A stretch of 64,000 nucleotides of DNA, from contig QCJX01000001.1 of the NCBI GenBank assembly GCA_003215725.1, positions 82,501 through 146,500 on the forward strand. Reading direction: 5' to 3'. The DNA comes from Prochlorococcus sp. AG-409-I11 (lineage in GTDB: Bacteria > Cyanobacteriota > Cyanobacteriia > PCC-6307 > Cyanobiaceae). Every line of letters starts with the position of its first letter. Within the stretch, counting starts at the first letter, position 1. This document shows positions 54,149 through 64,000 of this stretch, in pieces. The position numbers and the translations under genes were made by a program. A model generated the notes under the pieces. That model was given only the letters and a program-made list of their open reading frames with translations, searched no databases and was not told the origin of the DNA.

Positions 54149-55963
54149 TTAGCGTAATGGTTTTTTTGGGAAAGGAATGACTTCAAAGTCTTTTGAGATT
54201 TTGGTCATGAATCTTTTCCAAGTAGCGGCTGCTGAACCACTCCCACCTGTTGTTTTATTGTTGTTGTCATAGCCAAACCAGACACCTGTAGTCAGTTGTG
54301 GGATGGATCCTATGAACCACAAGTCTCGGTTACCTTCTGAAGTTCCAGTTTTACCTGCTACTGGCCTATCTTCTAATGATGCAGCTATACCTGTTCCACT
54401 TTGAACAACTCTTTGAAGCATCCAATTCATTGTGTCTGCAGTTTTTATGTCAAGAGCTCTAATACCTTTCTTACCGTTTATTCGCTTGCTCCATAATAAG
54501 GCCTGTCCAGGGCCACGGATTTCTTTGAAAGGGGTTGGCTTTTGATAAAGTCCTCTATTAACTACACCTGCATAGGCTGATGTCATATTAAGTAAAGTTT
54601 GTTCATAAGCACCTATAGCTAGTGGATAGTAGCTACCTAATTTTTGACTATTTCCTACGCCAAGCTTATTGGCTATTGAAATAACTTTGTCGAAACCAAC
54701 TTGGTGTAGAAGTTGAACAGCTACTGTATTTGAAGAGTTTTTTAAGGCATCAGCTATAGATACTTTGCCCATATATTTATTTCCAAAGTTTTTAGGACAA
54801 TACCCATCCCAACACCTAGGTGTATCAATAATAATGTCGTCTGGTTTTAAGCCACTACTAATGGCAGCAGCAAATGGAAATAATTTGAACGTAGATCCAG
54901 GAGACCGAAGAGCTTGAGTTGCTCTATTGAATTGATTGCTATTAAAATCTTTACCACCTACTAAAACTCTTATAAGACCTGTTTTTGGCTGAATAGAAAC
55001 AATTGCTCCTTCGAGATCTTCTTGGCTTTGTTCCCTTATGATCTGTTGTGCTTGTTGTTGCCATTTGAGATTCAGACTTGTATGAATTTCAAGGCCTCCG
55101 ATTTCAATCTGCTCTGGTGTTATAAATTGAGGCAATTGTTGAATTATCCAGCTTGTAAAAAATGGAGCTGAGCTATTGAAGTATTTAGGGTCAGCAGGTT
55201 TTAACCTTAAAGGACTATTAATAGCTTTATATAACTCAGATTTAGAGACGTACCCATCTCTATTCATTCTTGCAAGAACGATTGCTCTTCTCTGAATTGC
55301 TAAATCCGGGTTAACCAAAGGGGAATATAACGAAGGGGCAGGTGGTAAACCTGCAATTAGAGCAGCTTCTTCTAATGTTAATAGCGCAGGCGATTTAGAG
55401 AAATAAATCCATGCGGCATCAGCAATTCCATATGCACCTGAGCCTAGGTAGACATTGTTTAGGTATTGTTCAATTATTTCATCTTTATTCAGTTGTCGCT
55501 CTAGCTTATAAGCGAGGGCAGCTTCTTTAAGCTTTCTTTTAAAAGTACGGTTTTGGTTGAGAAAAACGATACGTGCTAGTTGTTGTGTAATAGTGCTACC
55601 GCCTTCTTGAACGGCCCTTTGTCGGATATTTGTCAGAAGTGCTCTACTGATTCCCCATAGGTCAACCCCTTTGTGCTTGTAAAAACGTCTATCTTCGGCT
55701 GCAATAAAAGCATTTTTGATAAGTAAGGGCATTTCACCTGGAGCTACTTTCTCTCGTGAAGAGGCTCCTAGCTTTTGAATGACAACCCCATTTGTAGAAA
55801 GAATGGTTATTGTTCCATTTCTTTTAAATGTCTTAACTCTTTTTGCTTCAGGTAAGCTCGAATCAATTTTTGTGATTAGTAGTCTTTCTATAACAGCAGT
55901 ACATGAACCAATTGTTAAAGCAAATAGGATTATTGGTATCCAACGTTTACTTTCACGAATCAC
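54149..55963 (-). CDS. Class A penicillin-binding protein
   Basis: 604 residues, one N-terminal membrane anchor (IPIILFALTIGSCTAVIERL). GT51 glycosyltransferase domain: AAEDRRFYKHKGVDLWGISR, GGSTITQQLAR, ERQLNKDEIIEQYLNNVYLG. Transpeptidase: SPGSTFKLFPF (nucleophile Ser-x-x-Lys), NSSNTV, and KTGTSEGNRD. It polymerises and cross-links peptidoglycan. 4-base overlap (ATGA) with chlG downstream of it in the neighbouring frame, so the two share a transcript. Function general, PBP1-type. Confidence 0.95.
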   Translation of the reverse strand: MIRESKRWIPIILFALTIGSCTAVIERLLITKIDSSLPEAKRVKTFKRNGTITILSTNGVVIQKLGASSREKVAPGEMPLLIKNAFIAAEDRRFYKHKGVDLWGISRALLTNIRQRAVQEGGSTITQQLARIVFLNQNRTFKRKLKEAALAYKLERQLNKDEIIEQYLNNVYLGSGAYGIADAAWIYFSKSPALLTLEEAALIAGLPPAPSLYSPLVNPDLAIQRRAIVLARMNRDGYVSKSELYKAINSPLRLKPADPKYFNSSAPFFTSWIIQQLPQFITPEQIEIGGLEIHTSLNLKWQQQAQQIIREQSQEDLEGAIVSIQPKTGLIRVLVGGKDFNSNQFNRATQALRSPGSTFKLFPFAAAISSGLKPDDIIIDTPRCWDGYCPKNFGNKYMGKVSIADALKNSSNTVAVQLLHQVGFDKVISIANKLGVGNSQKLGSYYPLAIGAYEQTLLNMTSAYAGVVNRGLYQKPTPFKEIRGPGQALLWSKRINGKKGIRALDIKTADTMNWMLQRVVQSGTGIAASLEDRPVAGKTGTSEGNRDLWFIGSIPQLTTGVWFGYDNNNKTTGGSGSAAATWKRFMTKISKDFEVIPFPKKPLR

Positions 55964-56913
55964 AACACACTTGCAAGCGGACTATGTCCTATTGCTAATG
56001 CTGTTACTAACATTCCGAGTATTAGAAAGGGCTGTGCACTTGCTTGATATTTGACATCAAAAGCCAAAGGATCACGTAGTAACCAAATATCTTGAAAAGT
56101 AATTTGAGGAATGATTAATAAAACAAGAATTATAGAAGCGAAGTGTTGACCAATCAGGATAAGAACTACAACCATTGCAAGTTGAAAGATATCTATCATT
56201 CCTGCACTAATCCAACTTGCTTTTTTGATACCAAAAACTACTGGCAAAGACTCTAGCCCTAAAGATTTATCTCCTTCAACACTTTTGAAATCATTGATGA
56301 CGGCTATCCCTAGCCCTGAAAGACTGTACGCAAGGGTTAATAAAGCAGTGGTCCAAGTCAGTTGACCAAACAGTGCTTGGCCCGCCCACCATGGTAATGC
56401 GATGTAACTTGCACCTAAGGCATAATTACCAAGCCATCCATTTTGTTTAAGTTTGAGTGGAGGGGCAGAATAAATAAAACTTACGAATGAGCCTCCGAGA
56501 GCAAGTAAGAAGACTGACGGTGTTGAATGACCAGCCCAAGCATCAAGACCATATGCAACTCCAAGTCCTGCAAGAAGTAATACCCAGATTTGAAGTTTTA
56601 CTTGAATTAGTGGTATTGCCCCAGAAGGAATAGGTCGATTGGGTTCGTTAATTGCATCTATTTCTCTATCAAAATAGTCATTTATGGTTTGTGTATAGCC
56701 TGTCAGTAACGGCCCGCTCATGATCATGCATGCAGCTGACGCTAGAAAGTCACTTAGATGCCATTGATACTGACCACTGGCTGCAGCTCCACATATGACT
56801 CCCCATAGCAAAGGAATCCATGTGATGGGCTTCATCAGCTGCAAACGCAACTTCCAAATGTTGGTTGTTTCTGAAGCCCCTTTTATCCCAAGGAGTTGAC
56901 GTGCGTCGCTCAC
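55960..56913 (-). CDS. chlG: Chlorophyll synthase
   Basis: A 317-residue UbiA-type prenyltransferase with about eight to nine membrane helices. It esterifies chlorophyllide with phytyl or geranylgeranyl diphosphate, the last step of chlorophyll synthesis. Prenyl-diphosphate motif: INDYFDREIDAINEPNRPIP; second motif DFKSVEGDKSLGLESLPVVF. N-terminus ASETTNIWKLRLQLMKPITW is typical. Its stop overlaps the PBP start by 4 bases; the DUF2862 gene lies 10 bases upstream. Confidence 0.96.
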   Translation of the reverse strand: MSDARQLLGIKGASETTNIWKLRLQLMKPITWIPLLWGVICGAAASGQYQWHLSDFLASAACMIMSGPLLTGYTQTINDYFDREIDAINEPNRPIPSGAIPLIQVKLQIWVLLLAGLGVAYGLDAWAGHSTPSVFLLALGGSFVSFIYSAPPLKLKQNGWLGNYALGASYIALPWWAGQALFGQLTWTTALLTLAYSLSGLGIAVINDFKSVEGDKSLGLESLPVVFGIKKASWISAGMIDIFQLAMVVVLILIGQHFASIILVLLIIPQITFQDIWLLRDPLAFDVKYQASAQPFLILGMLVTALAIGHSPLASVL

Positions 56914-56923
56914 TGATTAAACC

Positions 56924-57148
56924 TCATGCGCGTCTGACTTCATCTTCAAAAAACCACGTTTTTGTTCCATCACTGAGTTCAAGAACTACTCCAATTCCAC
57001 CGCCATCTGTCATCTTGTAATCAAGAACAGTTCCACGGGGATCGTTGGTTAGCTGTGCTATCAGGTTGGTGGGGATACGATCCCGAACTTGTTCAAGGTT
57101 CACTTTGATTTTAGAACCAATTCTGGTAAGAGTCGACGCCTGGGACAT
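56924..57148 (-). CDS. DUF2862 family small protein
   Basis: A 74-residue soluble protein. Landmarks: IGSKIKVNLEQVRDRIPTNL, TVLDYKMTDGGGIGVVLELS, and KTWFFEDEVR at the end. Widespread in cyanobacteria with unknown function, here immediately upstream of chlG in the same direction, so a link to chlorophyll synthesis or photosystem assembly is possible but unproven. ATG 57148 is chosen over an upstream TTG. Confidence 0.88.
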   Translation of the reverse strand: MSQASTLTRIGSKIKVNLEQVRDRIPTNLIAQLTNDPRGTVLDYKMTDGGGIGVVLELSDGTKTWFFEDEVRRA

Positions 57149-57205
57149 GGCCTGCAAGGCTTAGTTTGTTGCGCAACCCTAACAAGTCACCTCTAAATCA
57201 CACTA

Positions 57206-57973
57206 ATGGTCGCACTTCGCTTAATTCCTTGTCTTGATGTCGCGGATGGTCGCGTGGTTAAGGGCGTTAACTTTGTTGGACTAAGGGATGCAGGAGATCC
57301 AGTAGAACTTGCTTGCAGATATAGCAAGGCTGGGGCTGATGAATTAGTTTTTCTTGATATTGCAGCTAGTCATGAAGGAAGAGCAACGCTTGTGGAGCTT
57401 GTTAAACGTACTGCTGAGGCTGTAACCATTCCATTTACTGTTGGAGGAGGGATTAGCTCTTTGAATGGAATTACAGAGCTTCTACGAGCAGGTGCCGATA
57501 AAATAAGCCTTAATTCATCAGCGGTAAGAAATCCAAAACTTATTTCGGAGGGTGCTGATCGATTTGGATGTCAATGTATCGTTGTTGCTATTGATGCAAG
57601 AAGAAGAGTCCAGGAAGGTTCTGGCTGGGATGTATATGTAAATGGGGGAAGAAAAAATACTGGTCTAGATGCAATTACTTGGGCTAATGAAGTCGCTTCT
57701 TTAGGCGCAGGAGAAATTCTTCTTACTTCCATGGATGGAGATGGGACGCAAAATGGATATGACTTGGAGTTAACAAGAGCAATTGCAGACTCTGTAGCTA
57801 TTCCGGTAATAGCTTCTGGAGGTGCAGGCTGTCTCTCTCATATAGCAGAAGCTTTTACTAAAGGTAATGCTTCTGCAGCTCTTTTGGCGTCACTACTGCA
57901 TGATGGTGACTTAACAGTTGAAGAAATTAAGAATTACTTGTTAGCAAATAAACTATCTATTAGGCCAGCTTAA
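57206..57973 (+). CDS. hisF: Imidazole glycerol phosphate synthase cyclase subunit
   Basis: A 255-residue (beta/alpha)8 barrel. It closes the imidazole ring of histidine using ammonia from HisH. The start [20 protein letters not shown] has the catalytic Asp. [41 protein letters not shown] and [20 protein letters not shown] (second catalytic Asp) are all present. Normal length. Divergent from the DUF2862 gene with about 57 bases between. Confidence 0.96.
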   Translation: MVALRLIPCLDVADGRVVKGVNFVGLRDAGDPVELACRYSKAGADELVFLDIAASHEGRATLVELVKRTAEAVTIPFTVGGGISSLNGITELLRAGADKISLNSSAVRNPKLISEGADRFGCQCIVVAIDARRRVQEGSGWDVYVNGGRKNTGLDAITWANEVASLGAGEILLTSMDGDGTQNGYDLELTRAIADSVAIPVIASGGAGCLSHIAEAFTKGNASAALLASLLHDGDLTVEEIKNYLLANKLSIRPA

Positions 57974-58215
57974 TTTTTAAACTTTCAAAATTAAGATATC
58001 TGTGAAAGTACAACAAATTTATACCTCAATAATTTTAGACTAATTTTAACTCTATAATTTTTGAAAAATTTTAGTTGAGGTTTTCTTATTTAATTAAATT
58101 AATCCTTTGCTCCTTATGATTTCATAGTTAAAAGCAGATTTGCACGTACTCGAAAAATTTTTTAAGCTACTATTATAACTATTATTTAAATCAAACATAT
58201 GAGAATTAAATCTTC

Positions 58216-58917
58216 ATGAGGCCTGGAGATCCCCTCGCAGTGAAGGGCATGTTTAATGCATTAGCTCCCAAGTATGACCTTTTTAATGATCTTTTCAGCT
58301 TAGGCCTTCATAGGCTTTGGAAAAGGGAACTTTTGTCTATGCTTAGACCTTTACCTGGTGAAGATTGGATAGACCTTTGCTGTGGGACAGGTGACCTATG
58401 CTTTTCTTTGACGAAACTTGTTTGCCCTACGGGACTGGTCGTAGGGCTAGATGCTGCTCAAGAAACCTTGGAAAGGGCTAAAAGAAGATCGTCAAAAAAA
58501 TTCTCTTCTTCTATCTCTTGGGTGCAAAGAGATGCTTTAAATACAGGGTTGTCCTCTAACCTTTTTGATGGTGCTGTAATGGCTTATGGATTGCGTAACC
58601 TTGCAGATCCTGAGGGAGGATTGAAGGAACTTTATAGGCTTTTAAAGCCAGGGGGTAGAGCAGGGGTTTTGGATTTTACGCGGATGGTAGAAGGTTCGTT
58701 AGGAGAAAAGTTTCAGAAGTTTTATTTGCGTAAGATTGTTGTTCCCATTTCAGCAAAGATTGGCTTTGGTAGTCATTTTTCTTATTTAGAAGAAAGTTTA
58801 AAAATTTTTCCTGATGGAGAAGCTCAAAAGAAACTTGCTATTAAATCTGGTTTCTCTGAGACTTCTTATAAAACTATTGCGATGGGACAGATGGGTATTT
58901 TGTTGTTAAAGGCTTGA
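58216..58917 (+). CDS. menG: Phylloquinone/menaquinone (UbiE/MenG-type) methyltransferase
   Basis: A 233-residue SAM methyltransferase. FNALAPKYDLFNDLFSLGLH and WIDLCCGTGDLCFSLTKL (motif I, about 51-68) are characteristic. MAYGLRNLADPEGGLKELYR and KPGGRAGVLDF follow. In cyanobacteria the family methylates the naphthoquinone ring in the last step of phylloquinone synthesis for photosystem I. Preceded by about 240 bases of AT-rich DNA, convergent with the DciA-like gene. Confidence 0.93.
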   Translation: MRPGDPLAVKGMFNALAPKYDLFNDLFSLGLHRLWKRELLSMLRPLPGEDWIDLCCGTGDLCFSLTKLVCPTGLVVGLDAAQETLERAKRRSSKKFSSSISWVQRDALNTGLSSNLFDGAVMAYGLRNLADPEGGLKELYRLLKPGGRAGVLDFTRMVEGSLGEKFQKFYLRKIVVPISAKIGFGSHFSYLEESLKIFPDGEAQKKLAIKSGFSETSYKTIAMGQMGILLLKA

Positions 58918-58925
58918 TCATCAAA

Positions 58926-59450
58926 TTAAAAGGGTTGAGCCAAATCTTTTCTTCTGCAAAAACCACATTTTCCCCACAGTGCCATTTCTCCAGCTGGTGA
59001 GGGTGTTTTGCAATAGTTACATTGAGCAATTCCATGTATGTCTGTTCTGCTTGGATGCTTGCCCCAAATAGCCTTTTCAGTTTCTAATGAGGGAGTTGCT
59101 TTTCTGTAATGTTGTTTAATTCTTATATCTTTAACTTCATGACCAGCAGCTCTGAATGCTGCAACAAGTTGAGGTCGATTGTATTGAATTGCTTGACGCC
59201 ATTGAGGATGGCTGGATCCAATAACTAGTATTCCTCCTTTAAGGCTGATAGGTAAGCAATTGTTTGCAATTTGCTTACCCACCAGTTGAGGCCAATCTTG
59301 CCAAATACTTGCTAAGTTTTGTTTTTTTTTCCATTTCACCTTTAAATCTTCTAGACAACTAAAAAGGGATGAGGCTTGCTCAGGACTGGCTTCTTCTAGA
59401 ATTTCTCCTTTCCCAAACTTTTTTCGTGTTTGTCTATTTACGGAAGTCAT
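58926..59450 (-). CDS. DciA/DUF721-like protein with C-terminal zinc ribbon
   Basis: A 174-residue protein. The central DUF721 (DciA-type KH-like) domain reads WQDWPQLVGKQIANNCLPIS, LVIGSSHPQWRQAIQYNRPQ. DciA interacts with the replicative helicase DnaB in many bacteria. The C-terminal about 40 residues carry two CxxC pairs (QCNYCKTPSPAG, WGKCGFCRRKD), a zinc ribbon not found in typical DciA. The role as replication helicase loader is inferred from the family. Start ATG 59450. Confidence 0.85.
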   Translation of the reverse strand: MTSVNRQTRKKFGKGEILEEASPEQASSLFSCLEDLKVKWKKKQNLASIWQDWPQLVGKQIANNCLPISLKGGILVIGSSHPQWRQAIQYNRPQLVAAFRAAGHEVKDIRIKQHYRKATPSLETEKAIWGKHPSRTDIHGIAQCNYCKTPSPAGEMALWGKCGFCRRKDLAQPF

Positions 59451-59521
59451 CCCATCACTCTAGATGAAGTATTCCTCATAGCTCGCTACCCTCCAGATGG
59501 TTTTACTTAATCACTGCCTCA

Positions 59522-60304
59522 ATGGGATTTTTTGACAGGCTGAGTCGCTTGCTTCGAGCCAACCTTAATGATCTTGTCAGCAAGGCAGAAGATCCTGTCA
59601 AGATCCTTGATCAATCAGTAGCCGATATGCAGGCTGATCTTGTCAAGCTTCGCCAAGCAGTGGCAATTGCAATATCTAGTCAGAAAAGGTTGGGAAGTCA
59701 GGCAGACCAGGCTCAAGGACAAATAAAAACTTGGTATGAAAGAGCTGAATTGGCTTTGCAAAAAGGTGAAGAGCAACTAGCAAGGGAAGCCTTGTCAAGA
59801 AGGAAGACTTTTCAAGATTCCTTTTCTTCTTTGAGTGGGCAGCTTCAGGCTCAGGAAGGGCAAGTTGAATTGCTTAAAAGAAGCCTTGTTTCTTTAGAGG
59901 GCAAGATCGCCGAGGCAAAAACAAAGAAAGATATGCTTAAGGCTCGTGCTCAAGCAGCGAAAGCACAGCAACAGCTTCAAAGTGCAGTGGGGAATATGGG
60001 TACAAATTCAGCAATGGCTGCTTTCGAAAGAATGGAAGATAAAGTCCATGCCTTGGAGGCTTCTAGTCAGGCATCAGCTGAACTCGCTGGGGCTGACTTG
60101 GAGAGTCAGTTTGCCGCGTTGGAATCTGGAGATGATATAGATGATGAGTTAAATGAATTACGAAAGACTCTTCAGGCAGGTGTTGAGGCGGCAGCTCTCC
60201 CCTCAGCTAAAGAAAATGTTAACCAATCCGATATTGAAACTGTAAAGGTTGCAGAGGTTGATTCCGATTTAGAAGAACTTAAGCGTTCTATCGATAAACT
60301 TTAA
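59522..60304 (+). CDS. vipp1: Vipp1/PspA family membrane-remodelling protein
   Basis: A 260-residue PspA/IM30 protein. The N-terminal amphipathic helix (MGFFDRLSRLLRANLNDLVS) binds membranes; a long coiled coil follows (about 24-215, NLNDLVSKAEDPVKILDQSV). In cyanobacteria this family protects and shapes thylakoid membranes. The C-terminal extension (about 215-260, acidic) ends with a helical DLEELKRSIDKL, as in Vipp1. PspA or Vipp1 cannot be told apart with certainty. Confidence 0.92.
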   Translation: MGFFDRLSRLLRANLNDLVSKAEDPVKILDQSVADMQADLVKLRQAVAIAISSQKRLGSQADQAQGQIKTWYERAELALQKGEEQLAREALSRRKTFQDSFSSLSGQLQAQEGQVELLKRSLVSLEGKIAEAKTKKDMLKARAQAAKAQQQLQSAVGNMGTNSAMAAFERMEDKVHALEASSQASAELAGADLESQFAALESGDDIDDELNELRKTLQAGVEAAALPSAKENVNQSDIETVKVAEVDSDLEELKRSIDKL

Positions 60305-60349
60305 ATAGATATTTGGACGTTTGAAATTTTAAGTTTGGAGAATGTTTTG

Positions 60350-61135
60350 ATGCGTTCAGGGGAACGATTGAAGTCAGCTTCTCGAATTGGATATGAATTG
60401 CAATCTAATTCATCATCAACAAGACCTTGGAGTTTGCGAATTAAGCCAGTATGCGCGAGTACTGAATTGGACTTATCAAGATGGCTTGAAGAGAAACCAT
60501 TTAAAAACATTGTCCCAAGAGCAGTTTTTGCTGGGCGACAACAATTTGGACGAGGTCAGAATAGAAGAATTTGGGAATCTAGATCAGGTGGAGTTTGGAT
60601 GAGCGCAGCACTTCCTCTGCTGAATTTAGAAAAACTTTATTCTGCTGGATTATTTGGCTTGGCAGTGGCTTTGGCTTTAGCTGAAAGATTGGAAAAAAAA
60701 GGTGTTCAGGTTCAAATTAAGTGGCCAAATGACTTAGTAGTTTCTGAAAAAAAACTTGCAGGTCTTTTACCAAGGCTGATTCATAGAGGAGGAGAACTAA
60801 GGCTGGCTAGAGTTGGTATTGGTTTAAATGTTTGCAATAAGGTTCCAGTTGAAGGTATATCACTGTCGAAAATTCTTCCTCCTTTTAATTGTTATCCAGC
60901 TTATTGGTCTGCAGAAGTTCTTATCGCTTTAGATAGAGCCATGGACCTTTTTGAAAACTCACAATTGATTTGTAGTGAAGTATTTAACCGCTTATGGTCT
61001 AAGGAATTTTTAGAACCAACAACAGGAGAAAGTTGGTCTATAACTGGATTGGGCATTAATGGTGAATTAAAAATTAGAAAGGGGTTTAGAAATCAATCTT
61101 TAGTTCGGTTTGGGGACGGTTATTTTTTCTTATGA
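60350..61135 (+). CDS. birA: Biotin-[acetyl-CoA-carboxylase] ligase
   Basis: About 261 residues, catalytic domain without the DNA-binding N-terminus of bifunctional BirA. The biotinyl-AMP loop is AGRQQFGRGQNRRIWESRSG (the GRGQ motif). KPVCASTELDLSRWL, GVWMSAALPL, IKWPNDLVVSEKKLAGLLPR and RVGIGLNVCNK are family signatures. ATG 60350 is preferred over TTG 60335: a GGAG sits 9 bases upstream. Its end overlaps the convergent ABC ATPase gene by 6 bases. Confidence 0.94.
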   Translation: MRSGERLKSASRIGYELQSNSSSTRPWSLRIKPVCASTELDLSRWLEEKPFKNIVPRAVFAGRQQFGRGQNRRIWESRSGGVWMSAALPLLNLEKLYSAGLFGLAVALALAERLEKKGVQVQIKWPNDLVVSEKKLAGLLPRLIHRGGELRLARVGIGLNVCNKVPVEGISLSKILPPFNCYPAYWSAEVLIALDRAMDLFENSQLICSEVFNRLWSKEFLEPTTGESWSITGLGINGELKIRKGFRNQSLVRFGDGYFFL

Positions 61136-61834
61136 GCCAGTTGTATCTACAACTTTCCCATCACAAAAATAAGCTACTTTTTTTGCTCTTCTAGCAACGT
61201 CATCTTCGTGAGTTACCAATACCAATGTTATTCCCTGCTTATGAAGTTCATCAAACAGATCGAGTACATCTTCTGTAGTTTTAGAGTCAAGTGCACCAGT
61301 TGGTTCGTCAGCTAGAAGTAAGGCAGGTTGATTAATAATTGCTCTGGCAATTGCAACTCTTTGTTGTTGACCACCTGATAATTGATTTGGTCGATTTTGC
61401 ATCCTGTCGGCAAGTCCCACTCTTTCTAAGGCTTGTTCAGCTAGACACTTTCTTTGTGATGCTGCTACTCCTGCATAAATCATTGGAAGCATTACGTTCT
61501 CTAGAGCATTAGCTTCAGGAAGTAAGTGGAATTGTTGAAAAACAAAACCAAGCTTTCTATTACGTAAGTCTGCGAGAGAATCGTCATCAAGATCTTCCAC
61601 TGCAATACCATTGAGTTCATATTTCCCTTTGCTTGGCTTATCAAGACAGCCAAGAATGTTCATTGCTGTACTTTTCCCGGAACCACTCGCACCCATAACG
61701 GCTAAATAATCTCCCTGATTTATTTGTAGATTAATTTCATCAAGTGCTTTTACTAATACTGAACCATGTCCATAAAGCTTGCTGACATTTGAAAGCTTGG
61801 CTACTGGATTGACTATTGCAGATTGATTATCCAA
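61130..61834 (-). CDS. ABC transporter ATP-binding protein (MacB/LolD/DevA type)
   Basis: 234 residues. Walker [10 protein letters not shown] (about 49-57), the Q-loop [20 protein letters not shown], signature [15 protein letters not shown], and Walker [16 protein letters not shown]. This set is typical of MacB/LolD/DevA-type exporters that move lipids, lipoproteins or glycolipids across the envelope. No cognate permease is next to it. Start TTG 61834 overlaps the ndhB stop by 8 bases. Confidence 0.92.
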   Translation of the reverse strand: MDNQSAIVNPVAKLSNVSKLYGHGSVLVKALDEINLQINQGDYLAVMGASGSGKSTAMNILGCLDKPSKGKYELNGIAVEDLDDDSLADLRNRKLGFVFQQFHLLPEANALENVMLPMIYAGVAASQRKCLAEQALERVGLADRMQNRPNQLSGGQQQRVAIARAIINQPALLLADEPTGALDSKTTEDVLDLFDELHKQGITLVLVTHEDDVARRAKKVAYFCDGKVVDTTGS

Positions 61835-63398
61835 TTAAACCTTTTCCTCCAATAGCAATAGCTTGCTGAAGAATTGGTGTCCCATCAACAGCTTCATTAG
61901 CCCACTGAAAAAGAGGATTAGAAAGAATTCCTCCTATTGCAGTAACAATTATGCAAGCCATTAAAGCAACTCTAAGAGGAGGTAGACCTATAGTTTTCCA
62001 CTGAATGGGCGGATAAGCTTTAACAACTTCAGAAGCCTCTTGAGGTTCCTTTACAACCATCATTTTAATTACTGATATGTAGTAATAAATAGAAATAACT
62101 GATGTAACAAGGCCAACTATTACTAAAAGATATTGTTCGTCAGCCCAACCAGCGAAGAAAAGATATATTTTTCCGAAAAATCCAATCATTGGAGGTATGC
62201 CTCCTAGAGAAAGAAGGCAAAGGCTTAATCCAAGAGTAATTAATGGGTCTTTTTGATATAGACCGGAATAATCAGAGATTTTGTCACTACCAGTTCTAAT
62301 TGAAAAGAGAATTATGCATGCGAACGCACCAAGATTCATGAATAAATAAGCAGCCATATAAAGAACCATTGCGGAGAAACCTTCTTTCGTTCCACAGACA
62401 AGACCAATCATCACGAAACCTGCTTGGCCTATTGAGCTATATGCAAGCATTCTCTTCATTGATGTTTGTGCTAATGCGACTACGTTTCCTAAAGCCATGC
62501 TTAATACAGCCAGAACAGTAAAAAGCAGTTTCCACTGATTATCAAAAGCTTCAAAACATCCAACAAGAAGCCTTACTGCCAGAGCAAAACCAGCTGCTTT
62601 TGATCCAACCGAAAGAAATGCAACAACGGGAGTGGGTGAACCTTCATAAACATCAGGAGTCCATTGATGAAAGGGTACAGCGGCAATTTTGAATGCCACT
62701 GTGGCGAGAACAAAAACAAGAGCCAGTGCTGATAAAGGGGTAGGACTGGTTAATAGTGAAATTCCAATCACTTGAAGACTGGTTGACCCACTTATTCCGT
62801 ATAGAAGAGAAGCTCCATAAAGGAAAACAGCAGCGGCTGCTGACCCTACAAGTAAATATTTCAAAGCGGCTTCTGAGCTTCGAGCATCTCTTTTCATGTA
62901 GCCAGAAAGGAGGTAGCTAGCGACTGAGAGAGTTTCAAGAGAAACGAAAACACTTACCAAATCAGTTGAACCGCATAAAAGCATTGCTCCCAATGTCGCT
63001 GCCAAGAGAATGGCTGCATACTCTCCAACGGGGCTTCCACTTTGTTCTGCATAACGCCAACTTATAAGAAGTGAAATCAAGGTAGATAGAGCGACAACCC
63101 CTCTAAATGCAATTGCAAGGTTGTCTGCCAAGAAGGAACCAAGAAAAGATGCTTCTGCTGAAGTGTTCCATTGCATCGCGAGAAGGATTAAGGCGGAACT
63201 TAGACCTATGTAACAAATTGGTGGAGACCATTTTGCGGCTGTTTGCTCGCCTGAAAGATCAACCAACAAAGTTCCTAGCATTGCAAGAAGGACTGCTCCT
63301 TCAGGGGCCACTGCGCTTGCGTTTAGAGAAAGATTGAGAAGTTCTCCAGGAGCATTGAGGGCCTGTGTGTTGAGAAGAATTGCACCCATCTCGGGCAT
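61827..63398 (-). CDS. ndhB: NAD(P)H-quinone oxidoreductase subunit 2
   Basis: A 523-residue proton-pumping-type subunit of the cyanobacterial NDH-1 complex with about 14 transmembrane helices. It contains the Nuo-N-like core, [40 protein letters not shown] and [23 protein letters not shown]-1 takes part in respiration, cyclic electron flow and CO2 uptake. It starts at ATG 63398. Divergent from topA. Confidence 0.95.
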   Translation of the reverse strand: MPEMGAILLNTQALNAPGELLNLSLNASAVAPEGAVLLAMLGTLLVDLSGEQTAAKWSPPICYIGLSSALILLAMQWNTSAEASFLGSFLADNLAIAFRGVVALSTLISLLISWRYAEQSGSPVGEYAAILLAATLGAMLLCGSTDLVSVFVSLETLSVASYLLSGYMKRDARSSEAALKYLLVGSAAAAVFLYGASLLYGISGSTSLQVIGISLLTSPTPLSALALVFVLATVAFKIAAVPFHQWTPDVYEGSPTPVVAFLSVGSKAAGFALAVRLLVGCFEAFDNQWKLLFTVLAVLSMALGNVVALAQTSMKRMLAYSSIGQAGFVMIGLVCGTKEGFSAMVLYMAAYLFMNLGAFACIILFSIRTGSDKISDYSGLYQKDPLITLGLSLCLLSLGGIPPMIGFFGKIYLFFAGWADEQYLLVIVGLVTSVISIYYYISVIKMMVVKEPQEASEVVKAYPPIQWKTIGLPPLRVALMACIIVTAIGGILSNPLFQWANEAVDGTPILQQAIAIGGKGLIG

Positions 63399-63526
63399 GG
63401 TTTTAATGAAAACAGACCAGTTTTTAAGACTCTAGCGAGGTTATTAAATGTGCATTTGATTTGATCTTGGTCTATACAGCTTGCTAGATGGTGAGATAGA
63501 TAGTGAATAAGGTTACCTGCCAACCT

Positions 63527-64000
63527 GTGGCACATACTCTGGTCATCGTCGAAAGCCCTACCAAGGCAAGAACCATTCGTGGGTTCCTGCCGAAGAACTT
63601 TGAAGTGGTTGCTTCTATGGGGCATGTGAGAGATCTTCCCAACAATGCAAGTGAGATTCCTGCAGCTCACAAAGGAGAGAAATGGGCAAGTCTTGGCGTA
63701 AATACAACTGAAGATTTTGAACCTCTTTATGTTGTTCCTAAAGACAAGAAGAAAGTAGTTAGAGAGCTGAAGTTAGCTCTAAAAGGTGCTGATCAACTCC
63801 TGTTGGCAACAGATGAAGATAGAGAAGGAGAAAGCATTAGTTGGCATTTATTTCAACTGCTAGCTCCAAAAGTACCTGCAAAGAGGATGGTCTTTCATGA
63901 GATCACAAAGGAAGCAATCACTAAAGCACTTAATAAAACAAGAGATCTTGATATGGAGTTAGTCCAAGCTCAGGAAACACGCAGAATATTGGACCGTCTT
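63527..64000 (+). CDS. topA: DNA topoisomerase I, N-terminal part (partial)
   Basis: The frame [20 protein letters not shown] continues open to the window end. It gives the TOPRIM domain of type IA topoisomerases: [16 protein letters not shown], then [18 protein letters not shown] (DxDxEG acidic triad) and [12 protein letters not shown] end. The enzyme relaxes negative supercoils. Start GTG 63527 gives the family N-terminus; an in-frame GTG at 63503 would add 8 residues. The catalytic Tyr domain lies beyond the window. Confidence 0.95.
   Translation, partial: MAHTLVIVESPTKARTIRGFLPKNFEVVASMGHVRDLPNNASEIPAAHKGEKWASLGVNTTEDFEPLYVVPKDKKKVVRELKLALKGADQLLLATDEDREGESISWHLFQLLAPKVPAKRMVFHEITKEAITKALNKTRDLDMELVQAQETRRILDRL

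Overview
The window looks like a chromosome segment of a marine picocyanobacterium, most probably a low-light-type Prochlorococcus. It is AT-rich and densely packed. It carries psaE, chlG, ndhB, menG/ubiE, vipp1/pspA, pipX-pipY and sepF, plus many short cyanobacterial conserved genes. Many starts are TTG or GTG. No phage, transposase, integrase or CRISPR array was seen.

Layout. 1-7100: the start of mutM, psaE, a ParB-like HTH protein, a LysM protein, a class 3 aldehyde dehydrogenase, and several small or uncharacterised genes in loose intergenic space. 7300-7500: two minus-strand tRNAs (Thr, Tyr). 7600-13100: aroQ-miaE-cobI, dus and der. 13100-16500: a tight forward run of an EcfT-type permease, pipX-pipY (nitrogen/PII network and PLP homeostasis), sepF (division) and proC. 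16400-21200: a reverse run of a glycosyltransferase, an MFS transporter, recO-deoC and the ribosome hibernation factor. 21200-27100: lipB, acyl-ACP/CoA synthetase, ylqD, the pyruvate dehydrogenase E2 and queA. 27100-31400: cysK, two transsulfuration enzymes and a phage T4 endonuclease V-type UV repair glycosylase.

32200-38450 is the most unusual part, a probable acquired zinc-homeostasis cassette. A divergent znuA / znuC-znuB pair shares a perfect 10-bp palindrome that fits a Zur operator. On the znuA side follow a 108-aa unknown protein, a COG0523 (CobW-type) GTPase and a WD40 protein. ZnuA and the GTPase, one exported and one cytosolic, both carry an inserted domain of about 110 residues that looks homologous between them. 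The block is flanked by direct repeats of the rpsD 3' end: the last eight codons and stop, plus a sister terminator, recur next to the WD40 gene with only synonymous changes. This suggests insertion or recombination at the end of rpsD.

38400-47300: rpsD, yidD, a glutaredoxin-like protein, murE, a cysteine desulfurase-like enzyme, a basic histone-tail-like protein, rpsU (TTG start), a glutamine amidotransferase, a YdcF-type protein and a NifU-type scaffold. 47300-64000: mqo, lepA, an oligopeptide-type permease, an rRNA/tRNA methyltransferase pair (trmH-like, rsmB), a class A PBP, chlG, hisF, menG, a DciA-like protein with an added zinc ribbon, vipp1/pspA, birA, an ABC ATPase, ndhB and the start of topA.
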